A stretch of 64,000 nt of DNA from Punica granatum (Eukaryota > Streptophyta > Magnoliopsida > Myrtales > Lythraceae), in assembly GCF_007655135.1 (NCBI RefSeq), contig NC_045128.1:5580001-5644000 (forward strand). Reading direction: 5' to 3'. How positions within the stretch are numbered: the stretch's first letter is position 1; every line of letters begins with the position of its first letter. The notes beneath the pieces were generated by a model that was given only the letters and a program-made list of their open reading frames with translations, was not told the DNA's origin and made no database searches. The translations under genes were made by a program, and so were the position numbers. Positions 9,303-21,706 of this stretch are shown one piece after another.

Positions 9303-12300
9303 TGTAACAGCCGGAAATATATACACACACACACACTATATATATGTATGTATATATTGTGCAGATTGTTAAATATGGGCTTGAAAAACATTTGGAGCCC
9401 ACGTGGCCCAAATAACTTCCCTTGAGCCCATAAATTTCCACCGCCTCTTTTTCATCTCTGCAATTTTTTTTTTGGGGGGGTCGAGAGGCTTCTCTGTTCA
9501 GGCAAAAGAATAAGAAACCCGGGGGGGAGCCCAAGGGAAGTTTAGCTTGAAAACAGAGATGGACAACTCTGCGAGGAAAACAAAAACCGAGAGAGAGGAA
9601 GGGCAAGGAAGACCAAACTTGGGGTTCTTGATTACTAAGTTGATTTTCCATATCCTAGATGCTCTTATTTATTACGTCTAGATGCAGGTTAAGTCACTTC
9701 CCTCCATCTCAATTCAGCTTAGGGTTCTGACCCGTGATTTATATTTTCCTATAAGTTGGTTTTTTGTTTTGGTTTAAGCATCACTATTCAGTACTTCTTA
9801 CTCGAATTAGGGCATGGATTGGAATTGGAGAAGTTAAATTGAAGTGTGTACCTAAACCATGGAAGTGATTATACAAAGAAGTGTATTGCTGATCTGATTG
9901 ATGTTATGCATACATGCACCGACTGATTGAGATGCACTTTCATAGCTTAGACATGTCATGATGAGGGATGACTATGTTTTAAAGGTTTCTGTTGTTGTTG
10001 GGCTATTTAAGATACTATATTGAGTTTGTCTTGGTGAATGGATTGATGTTTCCAATTGAGTCCTATGGATGGTAATTTATTTTTTTGGCTGATTCCTTTC
10101 TGACCTTGGGCTGTTTGGGTGAAACTTTATGAGATAAGATTTGATGGTAATTGTAATTATAAGAGTGTTTCAATCGGTGGTCGTGATAAAAAGGTTTGAT
10201 TAATTAGTGGTTCTGCTCAAATAAGACTTTGAAGTCTTGAATTACTGTGGTGAAGATGATATCAATGGGTTGTGAATTGGTGAGCTTATACTGGTATGAT
10301 AGTGCTGATTGGGGAATTTTTGCTGAATATATATATGGATGGTTGGGTTTAAATGGTTTTAATTACCTTCCACTGGCTGTGGTGGTGGAACAGATCATGG
10401 AGAGAAGGGAATGGAGAAAAGATTGGGAGGACAACAAGGGAAAATATTAAGTTTATAATTAGTGATATGCTTGAGAGTGAGATATTGAGTTTAAATTGAT
10501 CGAGCTTCTTTTACTTTTAAGCTTGTTTTTCTTGAATGAGTTGAGAAGTTATTTGTTTTCATGGAGTTCCACTGCCAAAATCAAAAGTTTTTATTAATTT
10601 AAGTATTTGTTAATAACTGAAATGCATACTTTCTTTCATTTAATTGCTTAAGCAGAGTGTGGAGGTTAAAGAATCATTAAGTGGTGATTCTAGAAAGATC
10701 TAGAGTAGGTAGTGATGTAAATTAATGGTGTTCTATGATTAAGTTATAGTTGTTTAAGTTACATCTTGATAGGGGCTGATGGTAAATATAAGATAAAGTA
10801 GAGATGTGATTGAATATGAAAGTATGAGTGTGGTTTTTTCTTATTAGGAGGGAAACCTACCAGCATCGATATGTATGGCCATATTTTTATGTTGTTCATA
10901 ATTTAATTTTATGCTTTAAATGATAGGCGATGGATGAGATCAAAATCATGCACCGAAAGGCTCTGACTCAGTAAAATAATTTTTGGCGAGTGCAGTGAGT
11001 ACTCTATTTCCTTGTAAAATGATATATGATAGTTATATAAATTATTTAAGAATAATATTATGATAGTTATAGATTAAGAAATGGTTTTGCTAGGTTGTGT
11101 GAAAAGATTTGAGAGATATTGCTCTTTTATGTTTTATTTTGACTTGAGATATGCGTTGTGGTTGTGTACGTTGATTGTGATGATAGTGTGTTACCATCGT
11201 AATGTGATTTGAAATGTGCTTGTGTATACTGCTATTACTTGATTATAGCCATGGGACTACTGGACCCAGCGAAATAGAAAATGGGGCTCGAACGGCCCAT
11301 GGACTCGACGAGATAGAAAATGGGGCCCGACTGGTCGCTGGACCCGGCGGAATAAAAAACGGGGCTCAAATGGCCGTTAGACATGGTGGAATAGAAAATG
11401 GGGGCTGAATGAGATGTGCGGGTTACGGTATCGTTTTAACTTGTCGCAAAGAAATGCGTTCTTATGGCTATATTGATTGCTTTTGTTATATATTTTTTGT
11501 CTTGTCTAATTGCTAGAGATGCGATGATTGTTAAAATTGTCTGAGATTGTTCTGTGAAAATCGTGTTGTTGATGAAAGTTGATTTGTTAAGTGATTGTGT
11601 AGTGACTTTTTATGAAACGCTAAATGAATGGATAATTGATGTTTATGTGTTATTGGATATTAGAGAAATGGTTGGAAGAGGTGTGTATTTGTTAGTAGGA
11701 TTTAAATTTAGTTACTATATTGGATATAAGTATTTTTATAGTATGTATATATATTTATGCCGTATATGTGCGCAAGTGAGTTAATAGTTGGATTGGATGT
11801 GATTGTATTATTTATTTGAATATTTGGTTGTTTGCTATTAAATATATATTTAATAATAATTCATTTTGTTTTGTAATATAGTACTCACTGAGATGTAGCT
11901 CGCGCCCTGCATATATTTTTTAGATGAGCTAAGAGTTAGCCTAGCATCACAGGGAAACTTTTTAAACATCGGGAATCAACTTTGAGGACTAGGCATGAAC
12001 TTTAGTTATTTGATAAGTATTCTTTTTGATATAGAGTGTATTTGAATATGTTACAACCTAAAATTTTTGTTTAGTTGATTTAATGATGTGATTGAGAAAA
12101 ATTACTATTTTCTAAGATGTATATCCATATTAGAGCTTTATGGATTGAATATATATATTTTGTTTTTTTTCGAAGGTAGGCACTGAAGGTAGAAATTAAG
12201 TACTTAGCACTCGAGGATTTATTTGTTTAATCTCGAGAGTCCTTTTGATGTGCGGTCCTAGGTGCTTTTATTTGCTCTCTGATTTGTTGTGCTCCTCGAA

Positions 12301-12337
12301 TAGTAGGCCTGACTAGGGTCGAAATGAGGTTCCTACA
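9303..12337. mobile_element. LTR-like repeat copy A (~3.0 kb)
   Basis: It starts TGTAACAGCCGGAAATATAT and probably ends GGTTCCTACA (TG...CA). The length (~3035) is close to copy C (3135), and it shares with copies B and C the CT/GA-rich 5' part, the 39-bp minisatellite, and a 3' part with 'ccctgcatatattttttt'. No matching target duplication was found (ggcac versus aaagc), so the ends are less certain than for copy C. There is no coding capacity; small frames such as 10247-10450 and 11554-11784 have no conserved content. Confidence 0.55.
11251..11410. repeat. 39-bp minisatellite in LTR-like copy A
   Basis: About four diverged units of the pattern 'tgga(c)ccggcg(a)aatagaaaatgggg...ggccg'. It occupies the same internal position as the arrays in copies B (about 19931) and C (about 27084), so the array predates the spread of the family. 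Confidence 0.7.
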
Positions 12338-12382
12338 AAAGCCATATTAGACTTAAAACATAACAAATCAAAGGACCCAAAT

Positions 12383-12665
12383 AGTTTCATAGTGTTTGGT
12401 AACGAAGTTAAGTGTGGTTTGATTTAATTTGATTTGAGGAGATGAAGCAAAAGTTGTCGAAAAAAGTATTGTGTCATTGAATTGATGAAAAATTTGTTGA
12501 AATTGAGAAAAAATGTTGAATAATTGAAAAAATTTAGTATTAAAAAATTAATTATAATAAGAGATGAGAAAAAAATGAGAGAAATTGAAGAAAAAGATAA
12601 AAAAAAAGAAAGTAATGATTGTGTTGTTGAATTGAGAAAAAGGTAAAATAAAGTTAGTTTCATCT
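12383..12665. mobile_element. Possible Harbinger-type MITE
   Basis: It begins 'agtgtttggtaacgaagtta' and continues as A/T/G-rich DNA full of 'ttgaattgatgaaaaa'-like words, resembling the better defined MITE at 56301-56570 (same start and style of composition). The right end and target duplication are not clear. The minus-strand frame at 12424-12663 is a translation of this low-complexity DNA and is not a gene. Confidence 0.35.
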
Positions 12666-12669
12666 TATA

Positions 12670-13860
12670 AAAATATCACAAATAGAGCTTGTTCATCCAT
12701 TTTTAACAAAACCAATAATCCATAAGCACTGACATTTAAACTCATTCAATAAAACAATATCACGTGTCATAATGTTGCAATACTTGATCCTTATTTTAAA
12801 AATACGAAAATCATTTCATGCTCAAATAAGGTGATTATTTTTCAATAACTTAACATTTCGAATAACTTTCATGACATGTATAGAAATTTCATTTCACCAT
12901 TTCACAGACCATAGAAATAAGTTCGTGTTACTTACCTCGATTGTCTCCAAATTATCAACTCATAGATGAAGATCCGGATCAAAAAAATAAACCTAAAATT
13001 GAAATATGAGTCAACTACTAATTCTAATTTCTAATGCAACCTTAGATAATACTAAAAGGTCCTTGAGGTAAGAAAAAGTCTAAAATGCCCCTATTTGCCG
13101 ATAAAGGGTCATGACTGAATCTGAATAGTCTAAACATAATTCACCAAAACACGGCACTTTTAAAATCAATATTATGGTTCGAGATTCAAATTTTCGAAAA
13201 AAATAATATTTTCTACTTAAAAGTGCGAATCCGGCTTAATTGACGCCCAATACACCCATTTCCAGTACAGAAACCATTTTATAATTTCCTAGAAATAAGA
13301 ACAAAATATCTGAGCGCATACTTCAGCTCTCAAGAGAGCCAAAAACACAACAATTTCATATATTTCGAAAAATACTTTAAATAATATTTTGAGAAAAAAT
13401 CCCAGAAAAATACAGAATAGAAAATTGAAATAGAAGTTCGTAGCCGCAAAAATCATTAAAATTGGACATCAGCAGTGTCAAAAGAGCCCCTAGAATTTGC
13501 CGTTCCTCACAAAAACGAACAGCTCTAAACAGTCCGCCGAGCCAACTTCGGGAGAGCGTTACTCTCTCCATAGAACTCCATCTACTGTCTTCTAAATGTC
13601 TATGGAATCCTCAAACAATAGGGTACAGCTTAGAATCAAACGAAAGTCCAAAATACGGAGAAAACAGGTTGGAAAGCAAGCTCGAAATCCACTTTTCATA
13701 ATGTCTGCAGCTGATTTCAAAATGCGATATTTCTCAAACGACTCAACCAAATTTGGTTTTGCAAAATCCTATAGCATCCTAGAGACCTTAGCAATGATAG
13801 TATGTAGGAATTTCGCTCAGTAAACATAGCCATTATGTTCTGCCATTAACAAGCCTACAA
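12670..13860. other. AT-rich repeat-like DNA between copies A and B
   Basis: No gene is recognised. The texture (cttacctcgattgtctcc near 12930, then many short words shared with plant LTRs) suggests part of another LTR, but I found neither ends nor a partner copy. Overlapping frames at 13377-13571, 13462-13701 and 13596-13823 have no family features. Confidence 0.35.
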
Positions 13861-15087
13861 GCTATCTCTTGCTAGAAAAAGCTTGTAGTAGCTCATGATA
13901 TAATCTGCCACTGAGCCCACCCATTTTTTTTTTCCTGATCCTTCTCCACCACCCCCTTCATTTCTTTCATTTATTTAATTGATTTTTGTGGCATTTTGGG
14001 GGTTTTGTGTCTTCGACCAGAAACAAAGGCAGAGAGAGAGAGAGAGAGAGCTCTGCTCAGGAGGAAACAGAGTAGAGAGGAAGAACGTCAGCTCGATTGA
14101 GAGCTCGGGTGGGTTTATGGAAGAGGAGGAAGAATCGAAGAATCGAGAGAATAATTGGGGCAGGGCAGCTGAGAGTGTAGCAAGAGAAGGAGAGAGGGAG
14201 CGAGCTGAAAGAGAGAGCGAAAGGGAGCGAGGAGCAGAGAGTCCGGAATAGAGCTCACTCAAGGAGAAACGAGACTGACCGTGAAGGTTGAGAGTGTATG
14301 GAGAGAGAGCGCTGGAGCTGAGAGTAAGAAATGATTTCAAAGGGGAAGAGCTCAGCTGGTACCAAATTAGATTATGGGTATGCTTTTCTATGCAATTGAT
14401 TCTCTTTTCTTAGGCTTTGTTGACTTGATCGTGTTCTTGTTGTTGGCAATTTAGAAGCAATGGGTTAGTGGAAGAAAGGTAGGAAATTGTTCTAATGAGT
14501 TTAACTTGCACTTGATTATGTTATAGGCATGCTGGGTAAGTTGCTAATTCTCTTTCCTTGCGCTTTTCAGCTATGTTCTTGATGTGAAATTGGAAGTTCG
14601 GCTTAGGTGGAGAGAGGCTGGAGGAAGAGTCGTTTTAATCTTGTTCTGTTGAGAGTCCTGATTTGATTAATTATTCCTCTCAATTCCTTGATCATGTCTT
14701 CTTGTAGATTAGCTGAGTCTAGAGCTTCGAGAAGTGTCAGCTTCTGTTGGATTGAATTCCTTGTTGTTATGCTTGATATGTTATACTAGGAGCATGAAAA
14801 ACCATTGATTCTTTTTATTTTGATTGCTTTGAGGTTCTTTTCACTGTAGGGACATATTATTCATGGATGGTGATACTTGAGAAGAAATTTGCTGCTTGTC
14901 TTAGGTGGTGTTTGGTTTCACAATGTAATCTTAAAATCACAATTCTAACTCAATTCTACCCACTACAAAACAAAATAACGCATCAAAAGTCAATAAAGGT
15001 GAATCCCACACATAAACATTACATTTCACTCCTTTATAATACAATTCCATTACAATTAATTCTTAACTCCACCCGTTCTTATACATA

Positions 15088-16603
15088 CTAATTGGCTCGT
15101 CCTCTTTCAACGTGCCAAATTTGATACGTAATACGGTCACGTACTGTATTCATCTCCCTACTGCTCATGTCAATATCATTTTGGATTCCATTTTGTTGAG
15201 GCGGATTACGAAATTCATCATAATATTGCCACGCATCACCATACTCCTCAAATAATCTATCGCGATAACTATTGATCCGAATGAAATTGTGCAACATAAA
15301 GCAGGCAAGCGCAATTTGTCCTTGACGACGCGGTCTGAAGTTTGACATATCCCGCAATATTCCAAATCTGTTCTTCACGACACCAAAGCACCGTTCTATT
15401 ACGTTACGAACGGATGCGTGACGCTGATTAAACAACTCTTCCATCGTCGTTGGAGGATTGTCATTATTGAAGTCACTGCGGTGATACCGTTGTCCTTTGT
15501 AAGGGGCCAAATAACCGAGCATATTTGGGAAGCCTGCATCAACTACATAATATTGTTCTGCATGCAGACATGTACAAATAATGTATATATCTGAAGTTCC
15601 ATATGTTTATCGAAATACAGAAGAGCTTAACAAGAGAACATGGGATATGGAAAGTAACAACTTACCACCTTGTGGTGCAGGGAATTTCGGTAACGATACG
15701 GCATCAGAAAGAATTCTAGAGTCGTGTGCCGAACCCTCCCATCCGGTCATGATATAAGTGAAGATCATTTGATGGGAACAAACAGCAAGAACATTTTGCG
15801 TTATGTCACCGTTTCGATCGCGATACGCGCCTCTCACCGAAGCTGGCATAATAGCTTTAACATGAGTCCCATCAATTGCCCCGATGCAATGCTGCAGTAA
15901 TAATAAAAATCGATACGAATTACAGTACATGTAATAAAAGAGTAGAAGTTAATTTCGATAGTTGTACGATAATTACCTTAAAAAATGGATACCATTGTCG
16001 GCAGTCGCGAATTTCAGGCTGCTCCTCAACGTTCCTCGGTCTTATGTACGTTGACACTAACGAATGAAGTCCTTGAAGTATTAAATTGAATGCTCGTGAG
16101 ACCGTCTCCTTAGAATGCTGAAAGCGTTCGGCAACAACGGCATATTGAGTGCTATGTGCAACTACCAATAAGAACATTCCAAGCATCTCCTCGACGGTCA
16201 TACCTTTCCTTGTATTTCGAATGCCAGAGTTTGCTCTTAATGCGTCGCACAAATTATGAAATACGTGAGGGTCCATCCTGAAATTTTCGTAACATCTTCT
16301 GTCATTTGAAAGCACTTCGTTAATGTACTCATTGCCTCGTAGTGCCGACGTTCTACATGGACGTGCACGGGGGACTTGCTATTCAGACATTGTATCGTGG
16401 ATCGCCAAAAGGACGGGCAAATCATCTACGCTGCTGTCGTCATCATCGCTGGATGAATTATCATATCGCAGTGAGTTCACATAACTTGCCATAATCCTCA
16501 GTAGTTGAAGGTGACGAGCTGTATCAACAAATAGCACGAACTGACGAAGGGAATAACATTTCAAACACGTAGCCAATGCATTAGCAAAGTCAATCATGTT
16601 CAA
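15088..16603 (-). pseudogene. Harbinger DDE transposase (nuclease), one in-frame stop
   Basis: Exons on the minus strand: up to 16603-15977, 15891-15666, 15557-15088; donors and acceptors are GT-AG and phases fit. Key residues: first Asp in GAIDGTHV, second Asp in GSAHDSRIL, Glu in NVIERCFGVVKNRFGIL, i.e. the DDE catalytic triad of the HARBI1-like nuclease family. Upstream, CRTSALRGNEYINEVLSNDR and CYENFRMDPHVFHNLC match the usual helix-turn-helix region. One TAG (16379-16381) separates an acidic Ser/Asp-rich N-terminus from this region in the same frame. It is either a nonsense mutation or a place where a short intron ends. From the stop on, 365 codons are open. Function if active: cuts and joins the element ends together with the Myb-like partner. 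Confidence 0.8.
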
Positions 16604-16695
16604 ACATAACAGTAAAGGAAAACAATGGTCTGGTTAATGTCATAACAGAAAAAGCCGAAAGTAACAAACACATATGAGGAGAAACATTCGAGCGT

Positions 16696-17697
16696 TCAAG
16701 GATGAAGAAGGTTGTGCAACCATTCGCGCCTAGCTTCATCGTACATCCAAACGAACGCTTGTCGCCATCGTTCATCCTCCGTAATACGTGCTGTACCGGC
16801 AAGATATTCCCGTACAGAAATTGTTCCTTTCATTTGATTTAGGATTACCATGGCTTCTCCGATGCTGTTCTATGCTGGTTTCTCGGGGCTCGTCACTGAC
16901 TTGCTCTTCTTTGACTCCGGAGGGGTAGAATTTTTCGCTTTGTCCTTCTTCACCTTACTTTCCTTGTACAAGTCGATCAACTCCTGCAATTGCGACTTGT
17001 TGTTTGAACCTCTCTTTCTCACTCGTCGCCTCGACCCTGTGACGACAGGTTCCTCAGCTTCATCAGTTGGGTCATCACTGTCGCCGAATCCTTCTGCAAG
17101 ATCGATAGGCTCTTTGCCACGGCTATTCCGTAATGCTAGAAATTCCTCTTCTATGCGTGCATAGGATCAGGGGCTATGAGGTGGGTCGGTTGACGAAATT
17201 CGTAAGTCCCCTGTTGCTGACGATGTTTTGTACATCAGTTGTAAGGCCTCATAATGTTTGCATCCTTTTGACCGAAAAGTCCTGAAGTTACTGTGCCTCT
17301 ACATTTTATACACATGCAATACTTAGTAACAACGACTTTGCGTTAAATAGGCAACTTTAAGAAAGAGTAAGCGGTAAAGTACCTTGATAAACTTGTCCCA
17401 AATATCAGGATTCGCTTTCACGGTGTTAGTCGGCCCATCCCAACCTACTCCTGTGTGCTGAATCAGCTCTGTGAATTGTGTGTACTGTGTCTTCATCCTT
17501 TGTGCTTTTGTTTTCACCTTGTCGACGCCAAGAATCACACCTGGGAATTTCTCTTCCAGTTCCCTACTTATCTGTTTCCAGTCCTTCATTTTCCAACTTG
17601 ATGTATGCGTCCTTTGGAATTTATCGACCATAATGTCAACGAAAGCACTCTCAAGCTCGTCTGTCCACTTAACTATGCCATCACCCTTGGGAGCCAT
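16696..17697 (-). pseudogene. Harbinger Myb/trihelix-like DNA-binding protein, two stops
   Basis: Exon 1 (17697-17383) encodes MAPKGDGIVKWTDELESAFV and the rest of a Myb/SANT-like domain, including WKQISRELEEKFPGV and GWDGPTNTV. The donor is after IWDKFIK. Exon 2 (17298-16696) starts RHSNFRTFRSKGCKHYEAL, continues through a basic KR-rich stretch and ends WMYDEARREWLHNLLHP. Two in-frame stops (TGA near 17170, TAG near 16877) interrupt exon 2. In this superfamily the Myb-like protein binds transposon ends and brings in the nuclease. It lies next to the transposase in the same orientation, as expected. Confidence 0.75.
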
Positions 17698-18029
17698 CTC
17701 AGTTGCAGAGCAATATCGATAACTTAATAATGCACATACAACAGTAAAGGTTAACTAGGCAAATACAGACTCATACATGCAAGACATGTAGAAGCTAGGA
17801 ATTCAAGGTGTATTACGGACTAGAGACATTGCTAGACAAATGCAAGGAAAGAATGCCACAGCGAGGCCAGAAGCACATTATGTTCCAATGCAGCAACAAC
17901 ATCATTCAATCAGAGGCACCATTGTAAAGAATAATATGCAGCTTAGCATAACAAACAGAAATGGCAGCCAGCAACCAACAAACAAAGGCACCAGCAATTT
18001 CGAAATAAAACCATTCCAAGGAAACTTCT

Positions 18030-18985
18030 GTGCCAAATCCTCTTGCAAAAAATCGAGCAACACAGGGAACCTATACACAGTAAGCAAGGAAGCAGAAACA
18101 TTCCAACTCCATACTTTCCAAACACACCGAGAAATCTGCTGAGATGGATTATGTGAAAGCTTGAAAGAACTTGAAAATACAAAAATTGCAACTTAATGAT
18201 GATTAATAATCGTAAATTTCACGGGTTCATTGACAGTAAAAGATGTAATAGAAAAACGACAGAATGCCTTCAGAATGAATATATAATACTCAGTAGAAGT
18301 CCTTTTCCATACGTACATGAGGCTAATTAAGTAAGTTGATCGGATAAAAGTCGGCAGAAAAGGCACCAAAAACCAAACAGGCCCTCTGCCTTGCTCAATT
18401 ACTGTATATAACTACATGGTGGGTAGGAGTCACCAAATTCAAATCAAACTTATACATCAAATTTGGAATCAGGTTAGTTAGAAAAGTCTAGCTTAATATA
18501 GCTAGAAAGCTGAGCTTACTGAGGCCACAAACAAGCAATGGAGGGCCATCCTTTTCGATCCCAAATAGGAACTTGTCTCTTAACTCTTTGCCGATTTCTT
18601 ATGATCAATTTGTTGCCCTAGAGAAATCGACCAACACACATCAACAATTCTCAACTCAGACAGCAAAATTTGTCCCAAATTTGTTGCAAAAAAATCGAGC
18701 AACACAGGGCACCCATACACAATAAGCAGACAAGCAGGAACATGCACCCTCCATACTTTCCAAACACATCGATTGTTGCCCAAGTAAAATCGACCAACAC
18801 ACATTTCGACATCAACTCAGACAACAGACAGGGGAATGAGCTGAGGATTACCATCTGCCTACTGTCCCCATTTTTTTGCAAAAATTCGACCAACACAGGC
18901 CACATCGACACAGTAAGCATGCAAGCATAACCATTCCAACTCACTACTGATCAAAATTCCTTGCAAAAAATCGGCCAAAATAGGA
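18030..18985. repeat. Dispersed ~90-bp repeats in the Harbinger non-coding half
   Basis: At least four diverged copies share 'ttgcaaaaaatcgagcaaca' followed by 'cagg...acac(a)gtaagca' and, in the longer ones, 'catactttccaaacaca(c/t)cga'. They lie near 18040-18130, 18680-18780, 18875-18940 and 18955-18990. They are inside the transposon, between the Myb-like gene and the right end. I see no gene here; frames at 17840-18142 and 18580-18944 follow the repeats. Confidence 0.6.
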
Positions 18986-19930
18986 CGACCTCTACCCACG
19001 GCAGACAAGTGAAATGCAACCCTAACCATCACAGAGTATCAGATAGAAATGCAAGGACTCTTGAGTAAAATGTAGCGGAGAAATTACCTTGGATTTGGGT
19101 ATGGATCCGTGAAATCGCAATCGACCCTTTTAAGAAGAGATGGCAGGGGTAGGGGCCCGGATTTTGCCAAATGCCTTTGCTGCTCAAACTGACAGGGGAG
19201 GAGACGCTAGAGTTGGGGGAGGGGGCTGGATGCAGGCGAAGATGACGGGTGTAGAAAGATTCGGTTGAACAGCTTCGTTGTCGATCAAAGAAGGAAGAGG
19301 AGCGGGGAGAAAGAGGGGGGCCGACTGAGGCGGATTGCAGAGCAGGGTATGAAGGAAGGGGTTGTATAGGGGCCGGGTAAAAACCTAACAGAGGTCAAAC
19401 GCTTTTGCTGAATATGCGGGGTCCACATGTCCCCAACAACCGGTCAAAATTTGCATCATTCAAAATCCAAATCACAATTTTAGAATGTTACTATGAAACC
19501 AAATAGGCCCTAGAATTGCTTGAAATTGGGGTTAATTTCCTTATTGAATGATGTTACCTGCTTTTATTATTTTAATATTTAAACCTTTGGGATAAGTGAG
19601 TTATGAATAATTTATTTTTTGTCCAGGTTAAGTCTTGATGATGTAATATTTGTTTATAATTTGGTTTTTTTGTTATATTAATTCTTGATAGGGATTGAGG
19701 TGCTGAGAGGCTTTGCATCCTGAAGACTCGAGTGGGTGAATTATATTTTTGGGAACTATCAGTAAGTACCTCATTCTATTGTGAATTGATATATATACAT
19801 ATATATATATATATGTTGTATGAATACAAAATTATATGGAGTATTATTAAAGGAAATATTTGATATGGATATATGAGGTGAGATGGTATGGTTACAATTA
19901 ATTATGCTTGTGTTGTTATTTGACTATAAT

Positions 19931-20140
19931 CATGGGACTGTTGGACCCAGCGGAATACAAATGGGGGTCTGATCAACCGCTAACTCGGCGTAATACAAAT
20001 AGGGCTTTAATTGACCGTTGGACTCGGCGGAATATAAGTAGGGGTCAGATTGGCCTCTGAACCCGACATAATAGAAAATAGGGGCCTAATCGGCCGCTAG
20101 ATCCGACGAAATATAATTGGTAGTCGACTCTTACAGCTAG
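19931..20140. repeat. 39-bp minisatellite in LTR-like copy B
   Basis: About five diverged units of the type 'ttggactcggcggaatataag...ggccg', equivalent to the arrays in copies A and C, and followed by the same 'ctcttacagctagaggttaatag' sequence as in copy C. Confidence 0.7.
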
Positions 20141-20845
20141 AGGTTAATAGGCGGCCCTCGTTTATGAGATATGAGTATTGGGAGTTGAGGATGATATGAG
20201 TGAGAAGTGCGAGATTACAGCACTATCTTAACTTATCGCAAGGAAATGTGACCTCGTGGTTATATTGGTTGACTAGTGCTATACATTATGTGTTGAGATT
20301 GATTGAGATTGGATATGATGATGGTTGATCTTGTCTGAATGTGTTCTAAATATGCTTAATTGTGTGTGAGATGTTAGAATCTGATTTTTTAGGTGCTTGG
20401 ATAGTGATTTGCTATGAAAAGCTGACATAATGAGTATTTGATGATTATGCGATATTGAGTTGCATGTCGTGTATGTGATTGCTGGAGCTTGGACACTGTG
20501 AAATATTTGTATATATTGTACATATTGTATGGAATTATTATGTGGTAATGAATTAAAGGCAGGTTCTAGTATTATGGTGGAATTTTATGGATACTTGATT
20601 TATATAAAATGTTGAGATTTGTAAATATTCGTTTGTGAGGTATAAAATATTTTATCGACATATATTGTTGATTGAAAGGTATTAGTTGATGGATCCGGTG
20701 TATGTTTTATTGATATATATATATATATATAGTTAATTAAGGATTAATATTCACTCAATAGTTTATTTTACTCTGGAATTTTGTGTTGTTTGAAACGCAG
20801 TTCACGACTCCTGCATATATTTTTTTATATGAGTTAGGAGCTAGT

Positions 20846-21450
20846 TTACCCTCAGGAGCCAATTCATGTCAATGCCTTGTCCGCCAAAGATATGAGTGGT
20901 ACGGTGACTTTGTGCATCCCTCTCAAAGATAGGTTTTCCAGATGAAAAAGGCCTTCGATACCTGCTGACGGCTCCTAATTAACCTAGTCTAGTTTCAGGA
21001 CCCTCAAGAAGGATAATTTCCCAACTTCAATAGGAAGTCCTCCCTCCAATGGACATATCTAGCAGTTCAGGCTTATTAAGTTCCCAAGATTACTTGTTAA
21101 AGAAGTTATTTCGGTTGCATTGATCTTGAGCACTTCCAAATTAATTTAGAATTCCAATAAAATGAGGTAGTTTCTTGACTTTGTACATGTATTACGACAA
21201 GTTCAGCCTGAGTAATGACTTTAATTGCCCCATTGAGTCTGGGAGTTTTCCTAGTTTTTGACAGGACTCCGTGAGAGTCAGCTCAGAGTCACAAGGCTTT
21301 CAATTGACTCTGGAGTTAGATTAAGATGCTGTAAAGATTTTCGCCATGCAATAACTGATCTAATTAAACGTCTCAACGATTTCTGGAGCCCAACGATATA
21401 GAAATTTAAGACCAAAAGCAACTTATCGAAGTATCACCATTGATACTCGC
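20846..21450 (-). pseudogene. TNL LRR relic 2 (3' of TNL-2)
   Basis: This stretch is nearly the same as 55860-55890 plus 56580-57130 (shared: 'caggagccaattcatgtcaa', 'gatgaaaaaggccttc', 'caatggacatatc', 'gacaggactccgtgagagtc'). On the minus strand, short LRR words (for example LTSNLGNLISL) can be read, but frames are broken. It belongs to the duplicated block that carries TNL-2 and TNL-4. Confidence 0.7.
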
Positions 21451-21706
21451 ATATATTATTATATGTTTGCATGCATGTTTGTCGAAATATAGAATTTTAC
21501 GTTATTTAATTTTGATTAATCTTTGTTATATATTAATGCATTTTTAAGTCAATAAAGTAGTATTTTTTTTATGTAAAAGAAGTATTTAGTGGAACTAACT
21601 CAATATGAAGATTTAGCATTTTTTTATTTATGGTTAATTTGAAAATTATCAAAGAATAGTTAATTCTGCAATTATAAGCTAATTAGTTCATACTTTATAA
21701 AATATA

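Larger units (their letters stand above)
14904..19509. mobile_element. PIF/Harbinger DNA transposon (~4.6 kb)
   Basis: The left end GGTGGTGTTTGGTTTCACAA and the right end, read in reverse, GGCCTATTTGGTTTCATAG, have the GTTTGGTTTC core typical of plant PIF/Harbinger ends; the inner parts (aaaatcacaatt / taaaattgtgatt) also match. Flanking trinucleotides are TTA on the left and CTA on the right, consistent with the 3-bp TTA/TAA target duplication of the superfamily with one change. Inside are the two genes expected of this superfamily, both on the minus strand: a DDE transposase (15088-16603) and a Myb/trihelix-like protein (16696-17697). It sits inside LTR-like copy B and is therefore younger than that copy. 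Confidence 0.85.
13861..20845. mobile_element. LTR-like repeat copy B, split by a Harbinger element
   Basis: The left part (about 13861-14903) matches the 5' region of copy C ('cttctccacc', the GA-rich tract, 'gagagaataattggggca' versus 'gaggaagattggggcatg'). The right part (about 19510-20845) matches its 3' region, including the minisatellite and 'ctgcatatattttttta'. Between them lies the Harbinger transposon 14904-19509. The 3' end is cut short relative to copy C (about 300 bases missing) where TNL LRR-relic DNA begins at about 20846. The 5' boundary is not certain. Confidence 0.55.

Noticed and set aside
9303..20845. LTR-like copies A and B as the two LTRs of one retrotransposon
   Set aside because: The interval between them (about 1.5 kb) shows no primer-binding site, gag or pol; independent solo-type copies are simpler.
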